A DNA stretch of 64,000 bases, taken from contig JADWOT020001434.1 of the NCBI GenBank assembly GCA_036345935.2, positions 1 through 64,000 of the forward strand, given 5' to 3'. This document shows, piece by piece, positions 36,441 to 46,409 of the stretch. The first letter of the stretch is position 1, and each line of letters opens with the position of its first letter. Under the pieces are notes generated by a model. The model searched no databases, was not told the DNA's origin, and was given only the letters and a program-made list of their open reading frames with translations. Made by a program: the position numbers and the translations under genes. The stretch is from Taenia hydatigena. Its lineage: Eukaryota; Platyhelminthes; Cestoda; Cyclophyllidea; Taeniidae.

Positions 36441-36680
36441 CACTACGTGACACGTGCCGCAGATCAATCTACGCACATGTCAAATGCGAAGACGTCAATC
36501 ACACACTCAACTGTCAGAAATGCATACGTACGCGTTGGTTCGTTCTCCTCGCCTTCAGTTTCCTTCTCATCCTCCTCTACTTTCGCCTCCGACGTCAGCC
36601 CGCTCTCCTTCCTCTCGTCATTTCCAAAAGTTGCAAATACGTCAAGGGACCGAAGCAGGTAGAAATCGCAGAAATTAGGG
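36440..36680 (+). CDS. Candidate exon with one transmembrane helix
   Basis: One frame runs from 36440 to a strong donor at 36680 (TTAGGG|GTAAGT). It contains CEDVNHTLNCQKC, then a hydrophobic stretch (WFVLLAFSFLLILLYF) and basic residues (RLRRQ), then KGPKQVEIAEIR. A helix followed by Arg residues is the expected topology of a type I membrane protein with a Cys-containing, glycosylatable ectodomain. All three frames are open over much of this GC- and CT-rich segment, which weakens the case. The exon ends in phase 1 and matches the phase at which the next exon (37131) is open. An AG at 36467-36468 could be the acceptor. Confidence 0.35.
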
Positions 36681-37130
36681 GTAAGTCGTACTATCATCCT
36701 TTTCTCCGCCTCCTCCTCCTCTGCGTCTACTTCTGCTCCTCCTCTTCCTTCCTCCAATCCATCTTGCCCCTTTTCTTCCCTACTAGATTTGCATGCGTTA
36801 ATTCAACATTGTGCTCGCTAGTATGCCAGTGCATTTCACATATCAAGAGAGAAAGCCGGGGTTAAATGCTTAAAGCGTGCCTTCAGGGAGAGGTGTGTAG
36901 ATTATTTTTTTTTCAATCAGCTGCATGGTTATAGGAGTGGGTAGATGAAGGTATTGTGGGGTAGTGGGAAGCGAGAACGAAGGAAATGAAGATGAAATGT
37001 CTACAGCACTACGCATAGACATACAGTAATAACATTTCGCCAGCCCTCTTCCCTAATATCCTTGCCCCTCTGCTCCCAGCTCCTCATCTCCTCTCTTCTC
37101 CTCATTTACCCATTCCTCCGTCTACTTCAG

Positions 37131-37277
37131 TTGAACAAGCGTGTTACTTCGCCTCCATCGGAGAGGTACAATCGCCACCCTTGTCTTCTCTGGTGCGGAG
37201 CAAGTACTCACGTAGACACAGAATTAGGGAGATCCATCACGAAGTTACCTTTGTCAGCTCCATAACAGCCTTTAGGG
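37131..37277 (+). CDS. Candidate internal exon following the membrane exon
   Basis: Bounded by a good acceptor (ccgtctacttcag) and donor (TAGGG|GTAAGT), with 147 bases, a multiple of three. In the phase left by the previous exon it reads EQACYFASIGEVQSPP, SKYSRRHRIREIHHE and TFVSSITAFR, with no stop. The basic stretch would be cytoplasmic if the preceding helix is real. A second frame is also open for 44 codons. The last seven exon bases and the first eight intron bases are nearly the same as at the previous donor. I do not recognise the protein. Confidence 0.4.
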
Positions 37278-37722
37278 GTAAGTCGCCATTTTCTTTCATG
37301 CAGGTATGCCTTGTACCGCTTTGCTCATCTCGTTTCTTATGTCTGTCTCGCACGCGATTGCGAATTGCCTAATCGAGAGCAGGAGTAGGGGCAGAAGCAG
37401 GAGCAGGTGTAGTGAAACAGAAGCAGTGTAGCACGTTAGGCAAAACTAGGCTTAACTAGGTCGGACTGTACTGAACTAATTCAAATACGAGTAGAATAGA
37501 GCAGCCACGTATGTCTGATTATGACGGTCTGGTGTGGAAGAGAGTGAGAAAGGTTCGAATGAAGAGGATAGGTAGGTAGCCGTCTTCATGACCTACCGTT
37601 CAAATCAACCTTAACTCCTCCTCATTTGTCACGTCGAATCAGGCTAACGCAGCTGCAGGCTGCATGCAATGAGGTCTTTCTCTTCTGCCTGGCATATATT
37701 AGGGACAAAAGTGCACACGCAG

Positions 37723-38130
37723 CAGCAAGGTCCGGTGACGTCTCCGAGATGGTGGAGCGGAAACCCTTTTGCCTCCTCCTCCTCTCGCATGTCCCTCTTC
37801 AATCCATTTTCGGTGAGTCACTTCTTCTTCTTGTCTGCATTCCACTTCACTGCATGTGCTCCTTAGCACTGCGTCTTGCATTATGTCTTAGTGCTTACGC
37901 TTCATTTATTCAAACCAGAGAAAAGGGAGGAAAGAGTGATGCCTACATATCATCTTCTTACAGTCCTTCATGTTTCCATTTCAGTGACACCAGGGAGTCT
38001 CACTCGTCTGGCTACCCCACGTTTCTGTCACGTTCTCCTCTCCCGGACCCACAGTCTCTTCTCCTCTTCCTCCTCCTCTAACCCTATTATTTGCCAACGC
38101 CCTTTAAGCAAGTCCCATTCCTCTCTCCAT
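37723..38130 (+). CDS. Possible further exons, boundaries uncertain
   Basis: A donor at 37812 (TTCG|GTGAGT) closes an open frame that includes GDVSEMVERK. An AG at 37721-37722 would keep the phase of the 37131-37277 exon. A later acceptor (gtttccatttcag, 37983) opens frames reading TRESHSSGYPTFLSRSP or its neighbour. The surrounding sequence is CT-rich, so open frames are cheap here. Confidence 0.2.
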
Positions 38131-38647
38131 TTCCTTTATTCCTCATCAAGCTATGTTAAATGGTGATGGTGATGAGGGAAGTTTTGCTATGGACTAGACG
38201 AGTCCTAGACTACACCAGAGTAGACTACACTAGGTTTAAGCAATGTCTGAATTTTGCTTTAACTTAGCTAGCATTGCCGTATCCCCTTCATTCCCATCTT
38301 CAATCTTTTTTTACTTTTCTGTAGTTTGTTTTATTCCATGCCGCCTCAGCTCTGCCACCTCTTCCTCCTCATCCCACTCCTTCTCCTCCACCAGTTATGC
38401 CCTTGAGAGCGAAGGTTAGTGCTTTTCACCTACTTCCCGCTTCGTATTGCATAGTTCGGCTCATACCCCACCTTCCCATCCCATTCTCCACATTCATCTC
38501 CCACCTTGTGGAGAGTCCCTCTACCTGGTGATCCATATTAACGGGTAAGAAGGTGCACTTCTCTCCCTGCTCATCCATCTCCACTCTGTTCGTTCGGTCT
38601 GTCCCACTGTGTGTGCATACCGTTGTCCACTTCCTTTGTCCTTCTAG

Positions 38648-39006
38648 ATCGTTGTCGTGATCAGTGTGGCACGGAAACAGGTGAGAACATGTGTTGCTTG
38701 TATGTGTACGCGCGTGTGTTTGTGTGTGTAGGCCTGGTGGCACAGTTGGTCAATCTTCCTCTCCGTACGCGACTTTGCAGACGACCAGGTAGATAGTTGT
38801 ATCCTGGGCCCAGTAAGCTCTCCTTTGACCATTCATTTGTTGTCTGGTTTGTTGGCAGGTTGGTTGGTTTTAACTTCTCACTTCTTAACCCACCTATTTC
38901 GCGTTACCTGCCTCCTGCTTCTTCCGCCTCTGCATTCTATCCTCTCTTATCTTTCTTTTCTTTTTTTCCCCTTTTTCAGATTGAAGAAGACATCGTGGTG
39001 GAATGA
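38648..39006 (+). CDS. Run of very small exons (33, 57 and 27 bases)
   Basis: Three short segments have matching splice signals. 38648-38680 follows ttgtccttctag and precedes GTGAGA. 38732-38788 follows tgtgtgtgtag and precedes GTAGAT. 38980 follows a long T-run and cag. The first two are 33 and 57 bases, multiples of three. Read in one phase they give IVVVISVARKQ, then AWWHSWSIFLSVRDFADDQ, then IEEDIVVE and a stop. Another possible 20-base exon lies at 38393-38412 (ccaccag ... GTTAGT). In a different phase 38981-39232 is open for 84 codons, so the frame is undecided. Micro-exon genes are known from parasitic flatworms; that link is inference. Confidence 0.3.
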
Positions 39007-39239
39007 AAGCAGCGACGATAAAAATATGAGCAACATTGTGCATGGAGGTGGTCCAAACGGTCACAGATGGTTGCGGCGATTAGCTAACCATGTGCTGAGG
39101 ATATCTAGCTGCCTGCACCTACACAGAGGAAAAAGACTTACCAAAAGAAGTGGTGCTATGAGGCGGTCCCCGAACCCGGTGATCTGCGGTTGTGGGAGTC
39201 GCAATTGCGCAGTTCTTAACATTAGACACTGAGCATTTT

Positions 39240-40290
39240 AAGGACTTCTGCCCTACCCACCCCCAATTTCTCCATGTACTTACACCAAGCCTTCCCCTCT
39301 CCTATCCTCTCTCTTCCCTAATAGAAGTGTTTTCATCCAACTGCGTCTTCTTGGGCACTGCATTATGCACGTTCCATCAGTAAATGCTATCCACTTCAAT
39401 GGACACACTTAACCTATCGTGTCACAGTCCTTCACTGTGGTTAGAGTAGTAGACTTGCAGAGCGAGCATGCCCTGGCTTTCTGCAAGAAGGCGGTGGGCG
39501 CTGAACCATTGTTTCTCAGTGGCTGTGTGGTTGTGAGCGGCGAATGCTGTCGTAATCGATTGGACGACTTTTCGCTCAATATGATTTGAACACTTGGATG
39601 GGTGGGCTTGTCCGATATGTTCAGTAGTCCAAATAGTGGGAGAAGCAGGTTGTCAGCGAGAGAAGGCAGGGCAAGTGGGGTTTCGATCGGGCAGGTATTT
39701 CCACTTAAGCCTCTCCTCTACCCCAAGACTAGACGCATACCTAGGCTGATAGTGCTCCATCTTCTGTGTGTGTCAATATGGAATGCGCTGACAGACTCGC
39801 GGCTTTCATTGACTTCAGAGATGGCTTGGATGCGCTTTAATGTCCTCAGTGAAATCACGAATGCGCGGCACCATGGAGATGGAGCTTGCTTTGACACCCA
39901 GTGCCATTTTAGCACTATAGAGGGACCACATGCTGCCCATGCGATTCTCATTCGAGGTCAAATGCCTACAACGGGGATGGGTGAAGCAATGGAGGAGAGA
40001 ATGGAGCTCGTATTTTAACACCAAATGATCGGGTTCTTGGCAGAGGAGAAGAAGAAGCGGCTTTGCTTCCTAGATCCGGTATGTGCGGCGTTGCCTGGGA
40101 TCTACGCGTTAATCGGATTTTGAATAGTTTGTTTCGAAACGCAATTCAACGGTCCGACGCTTACGTCTTTACGAAGTTCGATCTACAGGCTTGCATTTGG
40201 ATAACAACTGTGACTAACAAAGGAGCCACTTACAAGGATTTTTGACTCACCATCGTTCGTTCGCCGTGCTTTATCTCTGATTAGGCAAAT
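39240..40290. other. No gene recognised
   Basis: The longest frame here (39602-40018, plus) is within the length expected by chance and has no supporting signal. It is overlapped by minus-strand frames of similar quality. Confidence 0.35.
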
Positions 40291-40299
40291 TGTTTGGCA

Positions 40300-40790
40300 T
40301 TAAACTTTTCCACATAAACAATGCAAATCAGCATTTGCAAACACGTTAGCTTCTAAGCAGCAGGCGATTTTAACAAAATAAAAGTAATGCCTTTTTGTTG
40401 CTGTAAGACTAAACGATTTTCAATGCTAGGGGCTGTTGTTACTTAAAATGTGCAATCATTCCGTTGCGTCGCATATGTGTGACATGGGTCATTCATTAGG
40501 CAATGACGACCAGTTGTGCCGACTTTAACCTCTGACGCATCAAATGAGATTAACATAAGCAAACATGGATGTGGTGAGTTTATTGAATTAGTGGCAGTAG
40601 TCTGAACCCAACTTGCGATTTGGCAGCCGTGGACTCGTTACTGAAAGGCACACCTCGGCATTCGAATGCGAGATCACCTAACTCGCTGCTGGCTGCACTT
40701 TGGCGTCAGTGACACAACTAGAAGTCAAGTCCAGTGAGCACTTAGCTATTCTGTGCCTTAGAGAAATCGGTTATGATCTTTGAAGTGGAT
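40300..40790 (-). repeat. R1 unit, copy at 40.5 kb
   Basis: This aligns on the minus strand with the other R1 units, including 'gcatttgcaaacacgttagcttctaag' (shared with 58.66 kb), the palindromic coding block and the upstream 'ggcacacct'-type block. Confidence 0.6.
40443..40560 (-). pseudogene. R1 secreted-peptide family, damaged copy
   Basis: The aligned frame reads HCLMNDPCHTYATQ, against YCLINDPCHIYVTQ in the intact member, and then stops at TAA (40443-40445) at the same codon as the 8.3 kb copy. The signal region is disrupted: an in-frame TGA follows the only nearby ATG when that ATG is used. The copy is probably dead. Confidence 0.5.
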
Positions 40791-41389
40791 CTACAGAGAG
40801 GGTGGGTGAAGCGAAAAGGGCTTGATGGGAGGTCGCACTGACGTCTATTTTTCGCACCAACACACCTTTGCTTAACTAAAATCACGTTAATTTAGAACAA
40901 GGAATGAGAAAATTCCAAGCACTCGATTGGTGGTGAACAGCTGTTGGCAAAGTAATGTGTTGTTAAAATCGTGGTAGAAGTAGAAGAGTTGCCTGAGGAG
41001 GCGACTATAATCCGCATCAAAGTCACCACCTTTATTCACCTTAAATGATATTCGCGTGGTGGTTCAAGCCTTACAAAGTCGATTACTAGAATTCGGCATC
41101 ACTGACTGATTCGATTTAGCATATTTTTGAATGGTAGGGTCCTCACTATGCCCAAGCAGATACCCATAACACTACACAGAGGAGTAGGCGAAACGAGTCT
41201 CAGCGGGTGCCTTGGTGGTTGACAGCTGACAAAGGAAGAGAGTAAACTTAATGACGTACATTGGCAATATCTCTGACCTTTCAAAAAGCTGTCATTCCTA
41301 AATAAAGTCCATTTAAATTTTAGCTTACGGAGGCATTCTAATCGTGTTTGAAACCTTGTAACCATTTGGGTACTTGCGCTTCTGTTCGC

Positions 41390-41620
41390 GGTGGGGCAGA
41401 ACCATATTTGCAAACGCATCAACCTCCAAGTATCAAGCATTTTGTTTCAATAAATGAGCAATGACTTTTTGCCAAAATTTGAATTGCTTTTTAAGGTTAG
41501 CGGTTGTTTTCACTTACAATGGACAATTACTCCGTTACATCGCATTTGTGCGACATTGACCATTTATCAAGCAAGAACAATCAGTCACGCAGACGCATGA
41601 CAACAGCTCAAGATGAGCGA
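41390..41620 (-). pseudogene. R1 secreted-peptide family, broken copy with conserved distal part
   Basis: The signal and Cys region contains in-frame stops. The distal part is preserved and reads LDTWRLMRLQIWFCP (from 41437 downward), aligning with LDVWRLIRMRIGICL of the 44.4 kb member. Several of the differences are silent, which suggests that this distal segment was coding in the ancestor and that the intact member's longer frame is the real one. After FCP the two copies differ by one base, and the 44.4 kb copy reaches a stop there. Confidence 0.45.
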
Positions 41621-41860
41621 ACGAAGTCCTAGTTTGCGGTGTAGTGACTGTGGTGTGGTCGCAGGGAAGCATACTTTCTTATACAAATGCGAGGTCACAT
41701 GTTTCTCTGCAGCTTGTGTTTACGCCCTATTGGAACGGCTGCGGACGAGATCAGTGGACACAGCTCCCCTGTGCCTCAAAGGCTTTGGCCATGGACTTTA
41801 CAGAGTCCCTGCAAAGAGGGTGTGTGGAATGCATGTGGCTAAGCGGAAGGTCTCACTGCC
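41390..41860 (-). repeat. R1 unit, copy at 41.5 kb
   Basis: A minus-strand copy about 1 kb from the previous unit, in the same orientation (tandem). Aligned blocks run from the upstream 'gaggcacaggggagctg' region to the distal block at 41390-41440. Confidence 0.6.
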
Positions 41861-42004
41861 ATCCATTATCCACATCAACACATCTTTGATCGGCTAACAC
41901 AAGGCTAATGCGAAACATGCATGACGGATCATCTGAGTACGCCTTCTGCAAATTACTGGTTCTACAAATAGAAGAAGGAGTGGTTAAATGATCATGTATA
42001 TGGA

Positions 42005-42200
42005 GTGGCGTGCCTTAGAATTAAAGGACTCAGTCTACAAGATAAAGTTCTTTTAGATCCGTAAGGGCCTAAAATATTCAAGGGCCGCACGAGGGTCCCA
42101 CCCAAAGTGAGAAGGGCGAGATTTTCCGAGTGTCATCTAAACGCCGCTATTGCAGCCGTCCATCCAGCCATCCATCATTCTGCCAATTAAATGATTTCAG
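42005..42200 (+). repeat. Repeat R7, copy 2
   Basis: Same-orientation relative of 12715-12900. Non-coding. Confidence 0.5.
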
Positions 42201-42219
42201 CCGACCCTGTATTCTCCTT

Positions 42220-42980
42220 GTTAGTTCAGTTTGATCAAAATGTCAAGTCAAAAACGAGGATGTGCGTAAAGGAAGCGGACCACTCCAGCAGGATTCTACT
42301 GAGTGATGGTGCTGTTTATGAAGAATGAGAGTAGGATTTCCACTTTTTGCTTTAGGTCTTAACAAATTTGTTTCAACAGCAATCCAAAATTGGCATATGC
42401 TCTGCCAGAACCACATGTTATAACCTTGTTTTCCCACTTGAACTCGCACGTCGCACATGGGTGACACGCAAAAACAATCAGTTTTAGATAGCTGACAATG
42501 ATACCACCACGCTCATGATCTTCATGCAAAGTTTTGCTGAGTAGCATAGTGGATGCCTGCTAAAAATTGTTAGCGACTCTAAATGGTTGTGACAATCAAT
42601 GGTGTAGTGCTCTAGTTTTGAAAGTGTAAAAGAAGGAAGGATATGGGTTTTGGAACGTGCTGTATGCACTGGCGAACAGCCACATTTAACATCTGTAGAA
42701 ATGCTTAACTGCCAAACAGGGATTTGCACATCAACTTGCAATTCAACTGCATTTTTGCTCACCAATCCAATAGCAGTTAACACGACATTTGGTTGCTGAT
42801 ACCAATACAAGTAGAAGTGAGTCTGTAGGGCTGCACGCGCACCCCATTCAAGGTTTTTAGCTAAATCGCACAGAAAATGTTGTAGTTTCTTCTTTTGTGG
42901 ACTGCCGGTCCTGTTATCGAGCGGGTTACCTTTTCATGCGAACCTCCTTCCAAACTTAGTCAATTGGCGAAGCACAAGGA
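42220..42980. other. No gene recognised
   Basis: Only overlapping chance-length minus-strand frames were seen. Confidence 0.3.
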
Positions 42981-42989
42981 TTGCATCAT

Positions 42990-43960
42990 TCTAGCAGCCA
43001 GTCCTTCAACCCATCGCCAGTGTCTGTGCCCCTCATTCGCATCACCTAGCTTAGCTTTTGTTTTTGGGGTCGTTCCAGTTTTAGGCTATGAATCGCAGTA
43101 GTTACGAGACTTCGATGGTGATGCGCCATGTGTCTGCAATGTTCCATTTAGTGCTGTGATCAACGCGAATGCTCCCACATCCGTTGGGAGCTGATTAAAA
43201 TGCTTTGGAATCGCATCTAATTGTAGCCGACGTCATGTTGGTGCGTAAACCGATGACAAAACTGCAACTGGGCTTGCAGCCGTATTGTAATTCCTTTCCA
43301 TGCCATCCTTACCCACAAACCTCAAAGGGTCCGAACGCTTCCTGTTGACAAGAAACAAATAGCATGGGTCAATAAATTCACCTAATAAGTGTTATGTGGA
43401 TTAATGTCAGAATGTGGACTGAAAACGAGCACTAATATAAAGCGAATGCGATGCACGAATCTCGACGAGATGAACACTTTTACACATGGGAAAACATGCT
43501 ACAATCGGTTCGACAGCATCGATGTCACTCCAGCAGTGGGTTGCCGAATCTATGGCTAGTACACGCGTCTTTCATTTGCGCCATCTGTTTACGCGATCTA
43601 TGCTTGAGGTCGTTCCAAGTTTAGACTAAAAATTGCTACACTTCTGAGACCTTGATAAAAATGCGTCATACACCGGCCACATATTACACTGCCCTGTGGT
43701 CGAAGTAAGTACGTCCGCATCTGATGGAGGACAAATGAAATGCCTTGAAAAGGCGCACATTTGTAGCTAATGCTATGTTGATACGTCGATATAGGGCGAA
43801 ACCGCATTGCACGCCGTCCTCACTTGCAAATCTCTAGGGCTCTTAGTGTCAGCTATTGAGAAAAACGAGTAGTAAGAGGTGACAGATTAAAATAAATGAT
43901 GCTTTTGGGCCTACATCAGAACAGGGGCTAATAGAGAGCACCGATTACAAGCTACTGCAA
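42990..43960 (+). repeat. Direct tandem duplication (R8), period about 545 bases
   Basis: The segment 42990-43450 is repeated at 43560-43960. Shared blocks in order: 'ggtcgttcca.gtttag.ct', 'gagac.ttgat', 'atgcg.cat', 'catctgatgga'-like, 'aaatgc.ttg', 'ttgtagc.', 'catgttg.t.cgt', 'ggac..aaacgagca' and others. Substantial divergence marks it as old. No frame is conserved. Confidence 0.6.
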
Positions 43961-44189
43961 TGCTTGCCACGGTTAAGGTATGTTGCGCCGGTCATAATTG
44001 TGCAGACTCACTAGATGGGTGAAGTAGGAAATGGTAGAATTTTGTTCGAATCTCTACTACTTTTATTTGAAAAGAGTTGGGTCATTCAAGATCATTTGTT
44101 TGCATAAAGTCGTGTTGCGGTCGTCTTATTAAATCCATCACAGAGCTTATCCTTTAAGAAGTGAAGTCATAAGGATGTGAATTTCTATT

Positions 44190-44740
44190 AACTGCAAAAA
44201 TGCATTGCAGGAGAAATACAGTGGATCGCTGTAAAGTTCGTGACCGGTCCCTTTGAGGCATAGAGACGGCAAATACCCACCGGTCTCGTCTTTAGGTCGT
44301 GCCATCAAGCCAAAACCCTAATCTGCAGAGGAACAAGTGATTCCGCTTTCGTATACAAAGGTGTGCCTCACAGCGACCATTCCACAGCGGTTACATCGCT
44401 GGCTGGGTTCCGGAAAATGTTGCCAATGCTATAAATATGCCACGGCTTTGGTTATTCCTGTTCGTTTTATTTAATGTTTCTGTGGCACAACCCAGCTTTA
44501 CCAATCTTTATTGTCTAATAAATGACCCATGTCACATATATGTGACACAGTTAGGTGGTTGCTCATTTAAGGTGACAATAACTGCTAATTTTAAAGATCG
44601 ATGCAAAATACAGCAGGAAGGAAACATCATCGCTTTTAGATTAAAATTGCTTGACGTTTGGAGGCTGATTCGCATGCGAATAGGGATCTGCCTCCACTGA
44701 GAAAAGAAACGAGTATCTAAATGGTTCGGCAATGCTAGGG
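44190..44740 (+). repeat. R1 unit carrying the best-preserved family member
   Basis: The upstream 240 bases align with other R1 units (the 'ccgg.ctcgtctt..ggtcgtgcc.tcaag' and 'ggtgtgcctcacagcgaccattccac' blocks), so any promoter has been duplicated with the coding part. The coding part contains a perfect 18-base palindrome at 44530-44547. Confidence 0.65.
44437..44700 (+). CDS. Small secreted Cys-containing protein (R1 family, intact frame)
   Basis: The frame runs 87 codons from an ATG. Residues 1-18 form a classical signal peptide (MPRLWLFLFVLFNVSVAQ) with a likely cleavage site at VAQ. The mature part has the family motif YCLINDPCHIYVTQ, then GGCSFKVTIT, CKIQQEGN and LDVWRLIRM. The start was chosen because it is the first ATG before the signal. 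Five other copies in the window align to it at the protein level, and at least one (5.3 kb) also keeps a hydrophobic signal. The stop is TGA where a related copy has CGC/CGA-like sequence, so this member may itself be slightly shortened. AAG|GTGACA at 44571 is a possible weak donor. A secreted, host- or environment-facing role is plausible but not shown. Confidence 0.5.
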   Translation: MPRLWLFLFVLFNVSVAQPSFTNLYCLINDPCHIYVTQLGGCSFKVTITANFKDRCKIQQEGNIIAFRLKLLDVWRLIRMRIGICLH

Positions 44741-45128
44741 CGCTTACAAAGCTTCCAAGGGCGACTCAAATACCTCTATAACCTAGTACTCAAGGAGGTC
44801 TTTTATTCTTGTCGGCTTTTAAGAAGAATTTAGGGATCGAAAATTCAAACAATTTGAATCCCTTAACTAGAATAAGTGAAAATATCATAACGAGAATCAT
44901 AAAATAAAAGTAGGCGTAATTTAAATAATGACACCAGTTTGCATGTCTCACTTGTTTCAAAATTTTGATTGTGACAACACTGGCCTTCAGGGCTTGTTAA
45001 AGCTTAATTTTGCCTCTGATTTAGTGTAGTATAGTGAGGGCCAACGATCATAAAAAAGAGCATCTTTACTTGCCTAACTCAAGTTAGCGCTGAATACGAA
45101 TCGTTTTAACGTCCCTGCACTTTTACAG

Positions 45129-45412
45129 TCTAGTCAATGTGTAAATGTGCCGGAAAACTGTCGACTGGATGTCATTTCAGAAAAAGGTGGAAATCGTTTG
45201 ACATCAAAAGTGAGTTGGTAGTTGGAATCTTGTGCATCCATTTTTATTATTTTTGTGAGGCTGTCGTTGCAATGAAGGAGTACACTTACTCGTTCTCTTT
45301 CTGGAATAGGTGTTTGTCAATGCGTGCGCGTTTTCGTGATAAGATTGAACCTACATACACCAAGCAACGTGACATCGTCATCACTCTGCAGGGAGACAAA
45401 ACCATACCATGA
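45129..45412 (+). CDS. Two candidate exons downstream of the R1 member
   Basis: First exon 45129-45209: acceptor tgcacttttacag, donor AAA|GTGAGT, 27 codons in phase 0, with CVNVPENCRLDVISEKGG. A 50-base intron with a T-rich end follows. Second exon 45260-45412: 50 codons to a stop, with AMKEYTYSFSFWNRC and KQRDIVITLQG. Both fit phase 0 after 44571 if the weak donor there is used. The first exon repeats the family motif C-x6-C-x-L-x-V, and the pair shares KGGN-x9-MK-..-[TY]-.-F with the protein at 62966-63289. Either they extend the 44437 gene or they belong to a separate family member with an unseen first exon. Confidence 0.4.
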
Positions 45413-46409
45413 CGAGCTTAAGTTCAGTGGGAGGTGATGTGTTTGTGCGCGCCATCTGCATGATGACCACTTAGTGGATGTTGCCTACCCCTTTTACAGA
45501 ATGGGACCCCGCGATTGTCGTCGAAGTGTAGAACTGGGAGGACGCGGAGCCTTTCGCTACGATCGTGTCCTCCATCAGTCCCATTCATCGTTATAATTGG
45601 GGCAACCTAGTAGCAGAAGGTGGAGTTACGAGTGCAGTCACTGATTCCGAGGCTGAAAGGAGCTTTTGCTCCCAAATGCGACACCTGAGTTGGCTTTTCT
45701 GGAGAGACTGGTAGCTGTACTAGGCATGCCAGTGTTCGATATTTCTCCGACTTCGGCTCTCTTCCTAATTAATCTTGAACGGTTTCCACTTTCCTGATCG
45801 GAACTAAATTTGTTGTTGTTACGTACGGCGTGTATTTCTTGTCAACGGATCAGTGTTAGCAAAACTATTGTTTAGATTTTAAGCAATAACGTTGATGGAG
45901 GACAGTTAAGGTTGTGGTTTTATGTTAGGAAATTGAGGCTGTAAATAGCTTAGACGATGCTGGTGAGGTGACTCAACACAAAAAGTACACAAAGACCGTC
46001 GAGACATCATCATGTGACTAGGGTGCGGTTGGTGAGCCCGCCAAGAGAGGAGGGGACGAGGGCATGCAAGCCAACAGTGCAGGAAGGGGTAAAAGGGGCA
46101 GGGAACGGCCGAAGTGCACTGATCACTTGGGCCTACACTTACACTGGAACAGCTTTTAATCTTACACAAGACTCTCGCACCCGCCCACTCGCCATGTGAC
46201 TCTGTGATGACAGCATTCAAAGTCAATCGATGGGGGCATCAGGGGTGGAGGTGCAAGCGGATGACAAGCCAATTTCGCATGCGCAAGCAGAGTGGCTGAA
46301 AAGATGAGAGGAAGAGGAGGAGGATGGGAAAATAATCTAGAATATTTCTCACAATCAAAGGCAGGCTCTATGACTGCTAAAGCGCTTTTAGCAGTAGTAG
46401 CGGCAGCAG

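Noticed and set aside
39602..40018. 138-codon open frame on the plus strand
   Set aside because: No signal peptide, splice support or second copy; within chance length and overlapped by comparable minus-strand frames.
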